Positions 1 to 6,876 of a stretch of DNA of 6,967 nucleotides are shown here, one piece after another. The position numbers and the translations under genes were made by a program. Source of the stretch: Muribaculaceae bacterium (lineage in GTDB: Bacteria > Bacteroidota > Bacteroidia > Bacteroidales > Muribaculaceae); NCBI GenBank assembly GCA_020026215.1, contig JAHHQT010000097.1, positions 1 to 6,967 on the forward strand. The letters are read 5' to 3'. The stretch's first letter is position 1; each line of letters begins with the position of its first letter. The notes below the pieces were generated by a model, which saw only the letters and a list, made by a program, of their open reading frames with translations, was not told where the DNA came from and did not search any database.

Positions 1-115
1 ACTAATTTATTCGCGAAAACAAAGAATATCCACCTGTTTTTTAAGCATTGTTAATGTAATATTTATTACTAATTTTAAGGATGTAAAAATTTTATAACAA
101 AATGGCAAATCAGTT

Positions 116-143
116 TTTGTTTTATTTTTTATTGTTATCTTTG
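116..143 (+). promoter_or_regulatory. Bacteroidetes-type promoter of the lipid kinase gene
   Basis: TATCTTTG at 136-143 matches the Bacteroidetes -7 consensus TAnnTTTG exactly. A TTTG at 116-119 could be the -33 element, although the 16-nt spacer is somewhat shorter than the usual 19-21. Transcription would be expected to begin a few bases after the G at 143, so at or within a base or two of the ATG at 149. The rest of 1-148 is AT-rich with no gene that I can support. Confidence 0.5.
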
Positions 144-148
144 TAATA

Positions 149-1120
149 ATGGATAGCAAAAAGAAAATATTAGCACTCATCAACCCGATATCAGGCAACG
201 ATTCCAAACAATACATTCCGGAATTGTTAAGCAATAAATTAGACAACAATCTGTTTGATATCGACATCCGTTTCACACAACGTGCCAATCATGCTTCACT
301 GCTATCTAAGGAAGCGGCCGAAAAAGGCTATTATGGCGTTATTGCCGTAGGTGGCGACGGCACTGTCAACGAGGTCGCCTCCGTCCTACGCGATACGGAC
401 ACAGCACTTGCCATCGTTCCTAACGGTTCGGGGAACGGACTGGCACGCCATTTGGGCATTCCCATGAACATAGAAAAAGCAATTGAAATCATCAATGAAA
501 ACCACATTGACGACCTCGACTATTGCACAGCCAACGACTATCCTTTTTTCTGCACTTGCGGAGTAGGTTTTGACGCACAAGTCAGCGCCAGTTTCGCAAA
601 AAGCGGAAAACGCGGACCGCTGAATTACTTTAAAAGTACAATTACCGAATATCTTCACTATCGTTCTCAATCCTACAAGATTACGACAGCCGAAGGTGTG
701 ATTACGCAAAAGGCTTTTATCATTGCGTGCGGCAACGCATCGCAATATGGCAACAACGCCTACATCGCCCCACAAGCTACGATGCACGACGGAAAAATTG
801 ATGTGACGGTAATACTCCCTATCACACCATTAGACACAGCCATACTCGGACTGCTTTTATTCTCCAAACATATAGACCAGGACACCAACATCATTTCGTT
901 CCGCACCCCATCATTGACCATTGACAGGGAAAAGGAAGGGATCATGCATCTGGACGGTGAAACAGTGATGATGCCTGCCAAAATTGAAATCAATTGTCAC
1001 CAGGCAGGACTCAAGGCATTCACCCCAGTCAAGCCCCCTGAAAAAAGGACCATTTTCCAATCATTGGAAAGCGGATTTTGGGACTTTATCGACTCCATCA
1101 GATCCGAGCTTAATATTTAG
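149..1120 (+). CDS. Diacylglycerol/lipid kinase, DagK/YegS family
   Basis: A 323-residue cytosolic or membrane-peripheral kinase expected to phosphorylate a lipid alcohol such as diacylglycerol with ATP, recycling lipids to phosphatidic acid. The N-terminal DAGK catalytic domain shows the NPISG nucleotide-binding motif (12-16), GGDGT (68-72, followed by VNEV) and the glycine-rich PNGSGNGLAR loop (91-100). The second domain has GVGFDAQ (138-144), a GNA motif (195-197) and LDGE (268-271), whose Glu is the family's usual catalytic base. The start places KKKILALINP right at the N-terminus as in homologues, and no in-frame ATG lies upstream back to the stop at 95-97. A tail of about 35 residues follows the kinase fold. 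The gene stands alone between its own promoter and terminator. The true substrate is uncertain: Bacteroidales make sphingolipids, so a long-chain-base substrate is possible. Confidence 0.9.
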   Translation: MDSKKKILALINPISGNDSKQYIPELLSNKLDNNLFDIDIRFTQRANHASLLSKEAAEKGYYGVIAVGGDGTVNEVASVLRDTDTALAIVPNGSGNGLARHLGIPMNIEKAIEIINENHIDDLDYCTANDYPFFCTCGVGFDAQVSASFAKSGKRGPLNYFKSTITEYLHYRSQSYKITTAEGVITQKAFIIACGNASQYGNNAYIAPQATMHDGKIDVTVILPITPLDTAILGLLLFSKHIDQDTNIISFRTPSLTIDREKEGIMHLDGETVMMPAKIEINCHQAGLKAFTPVKPPEKRTIFQSLESGFWDFIDSIRSELNI

Positions 1121-1125
1121 AGAAT

Positions 1126-1170
1126 AAGTCTGAAACAGCACCTAAAAAGTTGCTTTTACAGACTTTTTTC
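1126..1170 (+). terminator. Intrinsic terminator after the lipid kinase gene
   Basis: AAGTCTG (1126-1132) pairs with CAGACTT (1159-1165). The stem continues inward with AAA/TTT and AGCA (1137-1140)/TGCT (1151-1154), interrupted by single-base bulges, around a 10-nt loop. The 3' arm runs into a TTTTTT tract ending at 1169. It starts 6 bases after the stop codon and separates the kinase gene from the glycogen operon. Confidence 0.8.
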
Positions 1171-1215
1171 GTGTTAAATAATAATTTTATTATGTTAATT
1201 TATGTTTTACAGCAT

Positions 1216-1251
1216 TTTGCTTTTTTCTTGATGTAATTATTCGTATATTCG
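1216..1251 (+). promoter_or_regulatory. Possible promoter of the glycogen operon
   Basis: TATATTCG at 1244-1251 fits TAnnTTTG with one mismatch. Candidate -33 elements are TTTG at 1216-1219 (24-nt spacer) and TTG at 1228-1230 (13-nt spacer); neither spacing is ideal. A start near 1257 would give a leader of about 70 nt before the ATG at 1328. The preceding terminator means the operon needs a promoter somewhere in 1171-1327, and this is the best candidate I can see. Confidence 0.3.
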
Positions 1252-1327
1252 TAACGTATTTTTAACCTTAATTGAAATAACAACAATAATAATATAATAA
1301 TAAAGAACTCCAAAATATATCAATCCT

Positions 1328-3274
1328 ATGAGTTACCTCAAATTTGATAAAAATTTGCTGATTAATTTGGATCAATCTCTTCCAAAAGAAATTCTCCGAA
1401 CTAATAAAGCCGGAGCTTATCACTGTACAACTATCACAGGTTGCAACACCAGAAAACAACACGGACTTTTAGTCATACCTATTAAGGAAATGGACGATGA
1501 AAACCACGTATTGCTTTCGTCTTTGGATGAAACAGTGATTCAGCACGGTGCTCCATTCAACTTGGGCATTCACCGTTACAAAGGCGGTGTTTATAGCCCT
1601 AACGGTCACAAATATCTACGCGAATTCAATTGCGACATTGTACCAAAATCAATTTACCGTGTAGGCGGCGTAGTGCTTTCAAAAGAAAAGATTTTCGTTT
1701 CTCACGAAAACAAGATTTTAATTCGCTACACATTGCTTGAAGCCCACTCTGAGACCACATTGCAATTCCAACCGTTCCTTGCATTCCGTAATGCAAACAG
1801 TCTATGTACTGAAAACGACCAGTTGGACACTTCATACGAAGAAACAGACAAAGGCGTTTCATTCTGCCTTTACCCAGGCTATCCCCGCCTATACATGCAA
1901 TTCAACCACCAACCGGAATTCGTTTACGAACCGCATTGGTACAAAGGCATTGAATACATCAAGGATATGGCTCGTGCAGAAAACTTCAGCGAAGACCTTT
2001 GGGTACCTGGATATTTCCGTATTCCAATCAAAAAAGGCGAAAGCATCATCTTCTCTGCCGGAACTGAGCCTAACAAATCACGTTCATTGAATTCAATGTT
2101 TGAAAAGGAAATCAAAGAACGTACAAGCCGTACAAGTTTCTTCAACTGCTTGAAGAACTCAGCAAAACAATGCTACTTGAAGGACGGCAAGAAAAACTAT
2201 ATCTTGGCTGGTTACCCTTGGTTCAAGATTTTGGCTCGCGAAATGTTCATTTCATTACCGGGAACAACTTTGGCCATCAACCACCGCGAAGACTACGAAA
2301 AAATCATGGGCACAGCCCTTGAAGCCTACGACAAATACATGAAGACAGGAAAACCTGATAAAACCATTAAGAATATTGATTTACCAGACACTTCTTTGTG
2401 GGCATTGTGGTGCTTGTTGCAATATTTCAAATTCAACGGCGCTAACGATACCATTGCAAAATATGGCAAAAACATTGAAAAATTAATTGACTTCGTTCTT
2501 GAAGGGAAACAAGAGAACTTATACATCAACGAAGAAGGACTTCTTTCAACCAACGGAACTGAAAGACCTGTAACATGGATGGATGTCACCAGAATGGACG
2601 GCAAACCATTACTTCCGCGTACCGGTTTCGTGCTTGAATTCAACGCACTTTGGTACAATGCATTGATGTTCGGTGTCACTTTGTTCGAAGAATCAGAACA
2701 AAAGCCTAAGAACTACGAAGTATGGAAAGCGACAGCCGCTAAGTTGAAAGATGCCTTCATTAAAACATTCCTTAACGACTACGGCTATCTTTACGACTAC
2801 GTAGATGGTAACTACAACGATTTGAGTGTTCGTCCAAACATGCTTATCGCTGCTGGTTGCGACTTCTCTCCGCTTGACAGAGGACAACGCAAGCGCATCT
2901 TGGATATGGTTACCCGCGAGTTGCTTACACCAAACGGCATCCGTACATTGAGCCCTAAGAGCTACGGTTATAACCCATTCTTCGTCGGCAACGCTGAAGA
3001 ACGCATCAATTCCTACTTCAACGGACCAACTCGTCCTTGGTTGTCTGGATTCTATACCGATGCTTATTTGAAAGTATTCGGCATGAGTGGTGTGGCATTC
3101 CTTCGCCGTATGCTTATCGGCTACGAAGACGACTTGAACAGAGAATGCATAGGCTCATTGTCTGAACTTTACGATGGCAACCCTCCTTACAACGGACACG
3201 GTGCAATCAGCTACGCTCCTAACATCGGTGAAGTACTTCGTGCCATAAATGTATTAAATAGTTTTGAAGTTTAA
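1328..3274 (+). CDS. Glycogen debranching enzyme (amylo-alpha-1,6-glucosidase, GH133-type)
   Basis: A 648-residue cytosolic enzyme expected to hydrolyse alpha-1,6-linked glucosyl stubs at glycogen branch points. The N-terminal beta-rich domain typical of bacterial/archaeal debranching enzymes carries the signature GCNTRKQHGLLV (38-49). The C-terminal (alpha/alpha)6 barrel carries TWMDV (416-420), then RTGFVLEFNALWYNAL, and ends with GEVLRAINVLNS. By analogy with characterised debranching enzymes, D419 in TWMD and E635 near the C-terminus are the likely catalytic acid and base; this assignment is from memory. There is no signal peptide. The length matches the single-activity bacterial form, without the 4-alpha-glucanotransferase half of the large eukaryotic enzyme. 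The start fits the family N-terminus, and the A-rich leader replaces a Shine-Dalgarno sequence. It is the first gene of a three-gene operon, 24 bp before the GT4 gene. Confidence 0.92.
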   Translation: MSYLKFDKNLLINLDQSLPKEILRTNKAGAYHCTTITGCNTRKQHGLLVIPIKEMDDENHVLLSSLDETVIQHGAPFNLGIHRYKGGVYSPNGHKYLREFNCDIVPKSIYRVGGVVLSKEKIFVSHENKILIRYTLLEAHSETTLQFQPFLAFRNANSLCTENDQLDTSYEETDKGVSFCLYPGYPRLYMQFNHQPEFVYEPHWYKGIEYIKDMARAENFSEDLWVPGYFRIPIKKGESIIFSAGTEPNKSRSLNSMFEKEIKERTSRTSFFNCLKNSAKQCYLKDGKKNYILAGYPWFKILAREMFISLPGTTLAINHREDYEKIMGTALEAYDKYMKTGKPDKTIKNIDLPDTSLWALWCLLQYFKFNGANDTIAKYGKNIEKLIDFVLEGKQENLYINEEGLLSTNGTERPVTWMDVTRMDGKPLLPRTGFVLEFNALWYNALMFGVTLFEESEQKPKNYEVWKATAAKLKDAFIKTFLNDYGYLYDYVDGNYNDLSVRPNMLIAAGCDFSPLDRGQRKRILDMVTRELLTPNGIRTLSPKSYGYNPFFVGNAEERINSYFNGPTRPWLSGFYTDAYLKVFGMSGVAFLRRMLIGYEDDLNRECIGSLSELYDGNPPYNGHGAISYAPNIGEVLRAINVLNSFEV

Positions 3275-3298
3275 CAGTAAAAGATAAACCTTTCTAAT

Positions 3299-4558
3299 AT
3301 GAAAGCTCTAATGTTTGGGTGGGAATTTCCACCTCATATTCTCGGCGGTTTGGGAACAGCCAGCTATGGTCTTACAAAAGGCATGGCTGAAAATGGGAAT
3401 ATGGATATCACTTTCGTGATACCAAAACCGCACGGAGATGAAGATAAAAGTTTTGCAAATATCATCGGAGCCGGTAACACTCCTATCGCTTGGCGTAATA
3501 CCGAATGGGATTATGTTCAGTCTCGCATTGGAAATGTGATGGATCCACAATTGTATTTCGACTTGCGCTCAAACATTTATGCAGATTTCAACTACATGAA
3601 TGTTAACGATTTAGGTTGTTTGGAATTCTCGGGGAAATATCCGACAAACCTATTGGAAGAAATCAATAATTATTCAATCGTGGCAGGTGTTATCGCCCGT
3701 ACCATTGATTTTGACATTATCCACTCTCACGACTGGTTGACCTACCCTGCCGGAATCCATGCAAAACAAGTAACAGGCAAACCGTTGGTCATCCACGTAC
3801 ATGCCACAGACTTTGACCGTTCTCGCGGTAACGTGAACCCTACTGTGTTCAACATTGAAAGAGACGGTATGCTCAATGCAGACCACATCATCACCGTGAG
3901 CAACCTGACACGCAAGACTGTCATTGAGAAATACGGCATCGACCCTGCTAAAGTGACAACCGTTCACAATGCAGTGGAACCACTCAGCGATGAATTAAAG
4001 AATTTGGAAGTTCCGAAAATGAAAGAAAAAGTGGTCACTTTCCTTGGTCGTATCACTATGCAAAAAGGTCCTGAATATTTTGTTGAAGCAGCAGCCAAAG
4101 TGCTTGAAAAAGTGCACAACGTCCGCTTCGTCATGGCTGGTAGCGGTGATATGATGGAAAAGATGATTAAATTGGCGGCTCAAAAAGACATCTCCGACCG
4201 TTTCCACTTTCCTGGATTCCAAAAAGGAAAACAAGTTTACGAAATGCTCAAAGCATCCGACGTGTATATCATGCCTTCAGTTTCTGAACCGTTTGGTATC
4301 TCTCCGTTGGAAGCCATGCAAATGGGCGTACCTTCTATAATATCCAAACAGTCCGGTTGCGCTGAAATCTTGAACAACGTAATCAAGACCGATTTCTGGG
4401 ATATAGACGCTATGGCAAACGCCATATATTCAATCATCACCTATCCTGCAATGTACAACCAATTGCGCGAAGAGGGACTTAAAGAAATCGACGGCATCCA
4501 ATGGAAGAAAGCCGGAAAGAAAGTTATAGATATTTACAATAAATTGTTAAACAAATAA
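3299..4558 (+). CDS. GT4 glycosyltransferase, probable glycogen synthase
   Basis: A 419-residue GT-B fold retaining glycosyltransferase expected to elongate alpha-1,4-glucan from a nucleotide-activated glucose. The N-terminal Rossmann domain opens with GWEFPPHILGGLGTASYGL (7-25), whose GGLG (16-19) matches the glycine-rich acceptor/donor loop of starch synthase-like enzymes. HSHDWL (142-147) and VIHVHATDFDR follow. The C-terminal donor-binding domain has GRITMQKGPEYF, with R251 and K256 in the positions that normally bind the donor diphosphate, and the E-x7-E motif SEPFGISPLE (E330 and E338). Lying between a debranching enzyme and a GH57 protein, it is best read as the glycogen synthase of the pathway. 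The Lys of the classical GT5 KxGGL motif is Leu here, as expected for GT4 rather than GT5. The donor sugar (UDP- or ADP-glucose) cannot be read from sequence; UDP-glucose is favoured because glycogen synthesis through UDP-glucose has been reported in Prevotella bryantii. It starts 24 bp after the previous stop. Confidence 0.87.
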   Translation: MKALMFGWEFPPHILGGLGTASYGLTKGMAENGNMDITFVIPKPHGDEDKSFANIIGAGNTPIAWRNTEWDYVQSRIGNVMDPQLYFDLRSNIYADFNYMNVNDLGCLEFSGKYPTNLLEEINNYSIVAGVIARTIDFDIIHSHDWLTYPAGIHAKQVTGKPLVIHVHATDFDRSRGNVNPTVFNIERDGMLNADHIITVSNLTRKTVIEKYGIDPAKVTTVHNAVEPLSDELKNLEVPKMKEKVVTFLGRITMQKGPEYFVEAAAKVLEKVHNVRFVMAGSGDMMEKMIKLAAQKDISDRFHFPGFQKGKQVYEMLKASDVYIMPSVSEPFGISPLEAMQMGVPSIISKQSGCAEILNNVIKTDFWDIDAMANAIYSIITYPAMYNQLREEGLKEIDGIQWKKAGKKVIDIYNKLLNK

Positions 4559-4569
4559 AAATTACAGAT

Positions 4570-5985
4570 ATGAGTGCTATTTGCTTGTATTTTCAAATAC
4601 ACCAACCATTTAGATTAAAACGCTACCGCTTTTTTGATATAGGTAACGACCACTATTACTATGATGATTTCACAAACGACGAAATCATTACACGCATTGC
4701 CCAACATTCATACCTTCCTGCAACTGAATTGTTGCAAGAAATGATTGAAAGCTCAAACAAAAAATTCAAAGTGGCTTTCTCAATCTCAGGTACTGCCATC
4801 GAACAACTGCAACAATATGTTCCTGAATTTATCGACGCATTGAAGAAATTGGTGGACACAGGCTGTGTTGAATTCTTGTCAGAAACCTACGACCACTCAT
4901 TGGCTTCTTTAATTGATGTAGAAGAATTTCAACGCCAAGTGAAACAACACGACCAATTGATTTACGAACTATTCGGTCAAAAACCGACTGTGTTCAGAAA
5001 CACAGAGTTCATCTACAACGATGAAATTGCATCCTATGTAAATAAATTGGGATTCAAGGGAGTATTGACAGAAGGTGCTAAACACATCATGGGTTGGAAA
5101 TCTCCAAACTATGTTTACACTTCAGCAGGAGCACCTAAGATGAAGTTGTTGTTCCGTAACTCAAAACTTACCGACGACATCGCATTGCGCTTCAACGACT
5201 ACTCATGGCATGAATATCCATTGACAGCAGACAAGTATATATCATGGATTGCTCAAAGCCCGAAAGAAGAACAAATCGTCAACATCGCATTGAACTTCGA
5301 CACTATCGGAGAAAACCACAAACGCGAAACTGGCATCTTCGACTTCTTCAAGGCACTGCCACGTTTCGCTGCTGAAAAAGGCATCGAATTCTGGACTCCG
5401 TCAGAAGCTATCTCTAAATTGAAAGCTGTGGATACTATTTCTGTAACTCACCCTATTTCAGGTGCAGACGAAGCTCGCGACGTCAGCGCATGGTTGGGCA
5501 ACACTTTGCAGAACGAAGCATTCAACAAACTATATTCAGTGGCAGAACGCGTTCACTTGTGTTCAGACCGTCGTTTGCTACAAGATTGGAACTATCTTCA
5601 ATCAAGCGACCACTTCTTCTACATGAGCACCAAACACTTTAGCGACGGTGCTGCTCATGCTATGTTCAGCCCTTACGAATCACCGTACGAAGCATTCACC
5701 AACTATATGAATGTACTTTCTGACTTCATCGTAAGAGTGGAAGAACAATATCCGTTGAGCATTGAAAACGAAGAATTGAACGCATTGTTGACAACTATCA
5801 AGAATCAATCCAGCGAAATTGAAATGCTAAACCGTGAACTTACTTCTGTCAAGACCACATTGGCTGAATTCGACGAAGTAAAGAAACCGAAAGCAGCAGC
5901 TAAAAAAACTGCAACCACAACAAAAAAGGCAACTGCAACAACTAAAAAATGTGCAGCTAAGCCAAAAGCTAAAAAAGCAGAATAG
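4570..5985 (+). CDS. GH57 alpha-amylase-like protein with basic C-terminal tail
   Basis: A 471-residue cytosolic protein of glycoside hydrolase family 57 (alpha-amylase-type subgroup), last gene of the glycogen operon and 11 bp after the GT4 gene. Family regions in order are HQP (11-13), FSISGTAIE (70-78), FRNTEFIYND with the presumed nucleophile E146, NFDTIGENH (242-250) leading into ETGIFDFFKALP, and SDHFFYMSTK (346-355). In typical members the fourth region reads MDYETFGEH and its first Asp is the acid/base; the matching residue here is N242, so ordinary hydrolase activity is in doubt. D244, two residues on, is the nearest acid. After the catalytic fold, residues of about 400-437 look like a short coiled coil. 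The last 34 residues (438-471) are almost only Lys, Ala and Thr, resembling histone-H1-like tails. It may be an amylase, a glucanotransferase or a glucan-binding accessory protein; family membership is firm, activity is not. Confidence 0.88.
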   Translation: MSAICLYFQIHQPFRLKRYRFFDIGNDHYYYDDFTNDEIITRIAQHSYLPATELLQEMIESSNKKFKVAFSISGTAIEQLQQYVPEFIDALKKLVDTGCVEFLSETYDHSLASLIDVEEFQRQVKQHDQLIYELFGQKPTVFRNTEFIYNDEIASYVNKLGFKGVLTEGAKHIMGWKSPNYVYTSAGAPKMKLLFRNSKLTDDIALRFNDYSWHEYPLTADKYISWIAQSPKEEQIVNIALNFDTIGENHKRETGIFDFFKALPRFAAEKGIEFWTPSEAISKLKAVDTISVTHPISGADEARDVSAWLGNTLQNEAFNKLYSVAERVHLCSDRRLLQDWNYLQSSDHFFYMSTKHFSDGAAHAMFSPYESPYEAFTNYMNVLSDFIVRVEEQYPLSIENEELNALLTTIKNQSSEIEMLNRELTSVKTTLAEFDEVKKPKAAAKKTATTTKKATATTKKCAAKPKAKKAE

Positions 5986-6015
5986 AAATACAGATTCTTT
6001 TAAATAGAACTCAGT

Positions 6016-6059
6016 TAGATGCGGTGAAGTGAATTTTGATGTTTGTTTCACCGCATTTA
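6016..6059 (+). terminator. Hairpin terminator closing the glycogen operon
   Basis: Arms 6016-6028 and 6047-6059 form a 13-bp stem with one G-T pair; its core is GCGGTGAA/TTCACCGC. The loop is 18 nt. Only a short T run sits at the end of the 3' arm, followed by A-rich sequence, so it lacks a good U-tract. Its place, 30 bases after the GH57 stop and just before a promoter, supports a terminator or mRNA 3'-end stabiliser. Confidence 0.6.
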
Positions 6060-6072
6060 TGTAAAAAATATA

Positions 6073-6080
6073 TAACTTTG
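6073..6080 (+). promoter_or_regulatory. -7 promoter element of the ferritin gene
   Basis: TAACTTTG matches TAnnTTTG exactly and lies 26 bases before the ferritin ATG, predicting a leader of about 20 nt. No TTG sits 19-21 nt upstream; the nearest TTTG, at 6042-6045, is too far and lies inside the preceding hairpin. A weak -33 element may mean an activator is needed. Ferritin in Bacteroides fragilis is known to respond to oxygen and iron, but I see no operator I can name. Confidence 0.5.
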
Positions 6081-6106
6081 TACTGATAAATAAAACTAAT
6101 TAAGTT

Positions 6107-6625
6107 ATGAATAAACGTATTGAAGAGGCATTCAATGCCCAAATTAATGCAGAGTTCTGGTCTGCATACCTTTATTTGTCAATGTCAACTTATTTTGAAG
6201 CCGAAGGCAAAAGCGGATTCGCTAACTGGTTCAGAATCCAATTCAAGGAAGAACAAGCACACGCTGAAATCATGATGAATTTCGTACAAGACAGAGGCGG
6301 TAGAGTTGTTCTTCAACCAATCGAAGCCGTTCCTACTACATGGAAAAGCGATTTAGACGTATTTGAAGAAACACTTAAACACGAAAAAGTTGTCACAAGC
6401 CTTATCAACAATATCTACCACATTGCAGAAGAAGACAAAGACTATGCAACTTGCAGCATGTTAAAATGGTTCATTGACGAACAAGTTGAAGAAGAAAAAA
6501 CAGCACAAGAATATATTGACAATTTGAAACTTATCGGAGACCACGGTTACGGTATCTATCAATTGGACAAAGAACTTGGCGCACGTGTGTTCGTCACTCC
6601 TACTCCACTTGCAAACAAAGGATAA
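6107..6625 (+). CDS. ftnA: Non-haem bacterial ferritin
   Basis: A 172-residue cytosolic iron-storage protein that oxidises Fe(II) and stores it as a mineral inside a 24-subunit shell. The four-helix bundle is complete and the length is normal for FtnA. The ferroxidase residues can all be placed by comparison with E. coli FtnA: E16, E49 and H52 (in KEEQAHAE), E93, Q126 and E129 (in DEQVEEEK), with the conserved tyrosine Y23. These correspond to E. coli E17, E50, H53, E94, Q127, E130 and Y24. The start agrees with the family N-terminus MNKRIEEAFNAQINAE. No Shine-Dalgarno sequence is evident, as usual in this phylum. It is a single-gene unit with its own promoter element and terminator, unrelated to the glycogen genes upstream. 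By analogy with B. fragilis ftnA it likely responds to iron and oxidative stress; the sequence does not show how. Confidence 0.95.
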   Translation: MNKRIEEAFNAQINAEFWSAYLYLSMSTYFEAEGKSGFANWFRIQFKEEQAHAEIMMNFVQDRGGRVVLQPIEAVPTTWKSDLDVFEETLKHEKVVTSLINNIYHIAEEDKDYATCSMLKWFIDEQVEEEKTAQEYIDNLKLIGDHGYGIYQLDKELGARVFVTPTPLANKG

Positions 6626-6647
6626 TATCATTCTTGCAGAAAAAATC

Positions 6648-6682
6648 AAAAGTCGGACTCTCAAGTTCGACTTTTTTATTTT
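6648..6682 (+). terminator. Intrinsic terminator of the ferritin gene
   Basis: Arms 6648-6659 and 6664-6675 form a 12-bp stem (AAAAGTCGGACT against AGTTCGACTTTT, one G-T pair) with a 4-nt CTCA loop. A T-rich tract to 6682 follows. It lies 22 bases after the ferritin stop and is a textbook intrinsic terminator. Confidence 0.85.
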
Positions 6683-6722
6683 CCCCAAAACGAGAAATTC
6701 CCCATGATAGTCAATCTCGGGC

Positions 6723-6764
6723 AAAACCGATTGCAAAAAAATGAGATTTTTTGCAATCGGTTTT
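6723..6764. terminator. 18-bp perfect inverted repeat, second (bidirectional) terminator
   Basis: Arms 6723-6740 and 6747-6764 are perfectly complementary over 18 bp, with a 6-nt loop (ATGAGA, 6741-6746). The core is CCGATTGC/GCAATCGG, flanked by A runs on the left and T runs on the right, so a transcript from either strand would end its hairpin in a U-run. It is a backup terminator for ferritin and shields the tRNA promoter. No − strand gene is seen that would need it within the window. Confidence 0.75.
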
Positions 6765-6840
6765 TATGCTATATAACAGCATTTTAACTTAAAACACCGT
6801 AAGAATCGTAATTTTTATTGTAAAAAAATTCCCAAAATAC

Positions 6841-6871
6841 TTGCACGGTTCAATCATCTGTATTACCTTTG
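6841..6871 (+). promoter_or_regulatory. Near-consensus promoter of tRNA-Lys
   Basis: TTG at 6841-6843 and TACCTTTG at 6864-6871 are separated by 20 nt, which matches the Bacteroidetes pattern of a -33 TTG and a -7 TAnnTTTG at the preferred spacing. Transcription would begin near 6877, giving a leader of about 36 nt before the mature tRNA. This is the best promoter in the window, as expected for a stable RNA gene. Confidence 0.8.
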
Positions 6872-6876
6872 CACTC

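Noticed and set aside
7..288. A 93-codon − strand open frame across the kinase promoter and start
   Set aside because: It overlaps the start of the kinase gene, is low-complexity (Leu/Ile/Lys-rich from AT-rich DNA), and has no family resemblance or promoter.
386..787. A 133-codon open frame on the − strand inside the lipid-kinase gene
   Set aside because: It lies wholly opposite a well-supported kinase, spans its conserved motifs and has no recognisable domain or promoter.
1737..2090. A 117-codon + strand open frame inside the debranching gene
   Set aside because: It is an out-of-frame shadow of a gene with clear GH133-type motifs; its Ser/Thr/Asn-rich composition reflects the other frame's codons.
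5827..6051. A Cys/Phe/Ser-rich − strand open frame at the end of the GH57 gene
   Set aside because: Its odd composition is simply the antisense of the Lys/Ala/Thr tail.
6691..6719. CGAGA/TCTCG inverted repeat between the two hairpins
   Set aside because: A 5-bp stem with a 19-nt loop and a mismatch just inside; too weak to call.
6461..6736. A 91-codon − strand open frame from the ferritin end into the gap
   Set aside because: It reads through both the ferritin gene and its terminator hairpin, with no promoter or domain.
6766..6782. ATGCT/AGCAT short inverted repeat
   Set aside because: A stem of only 5 bp in AT-rich DNA, within chance expectation.
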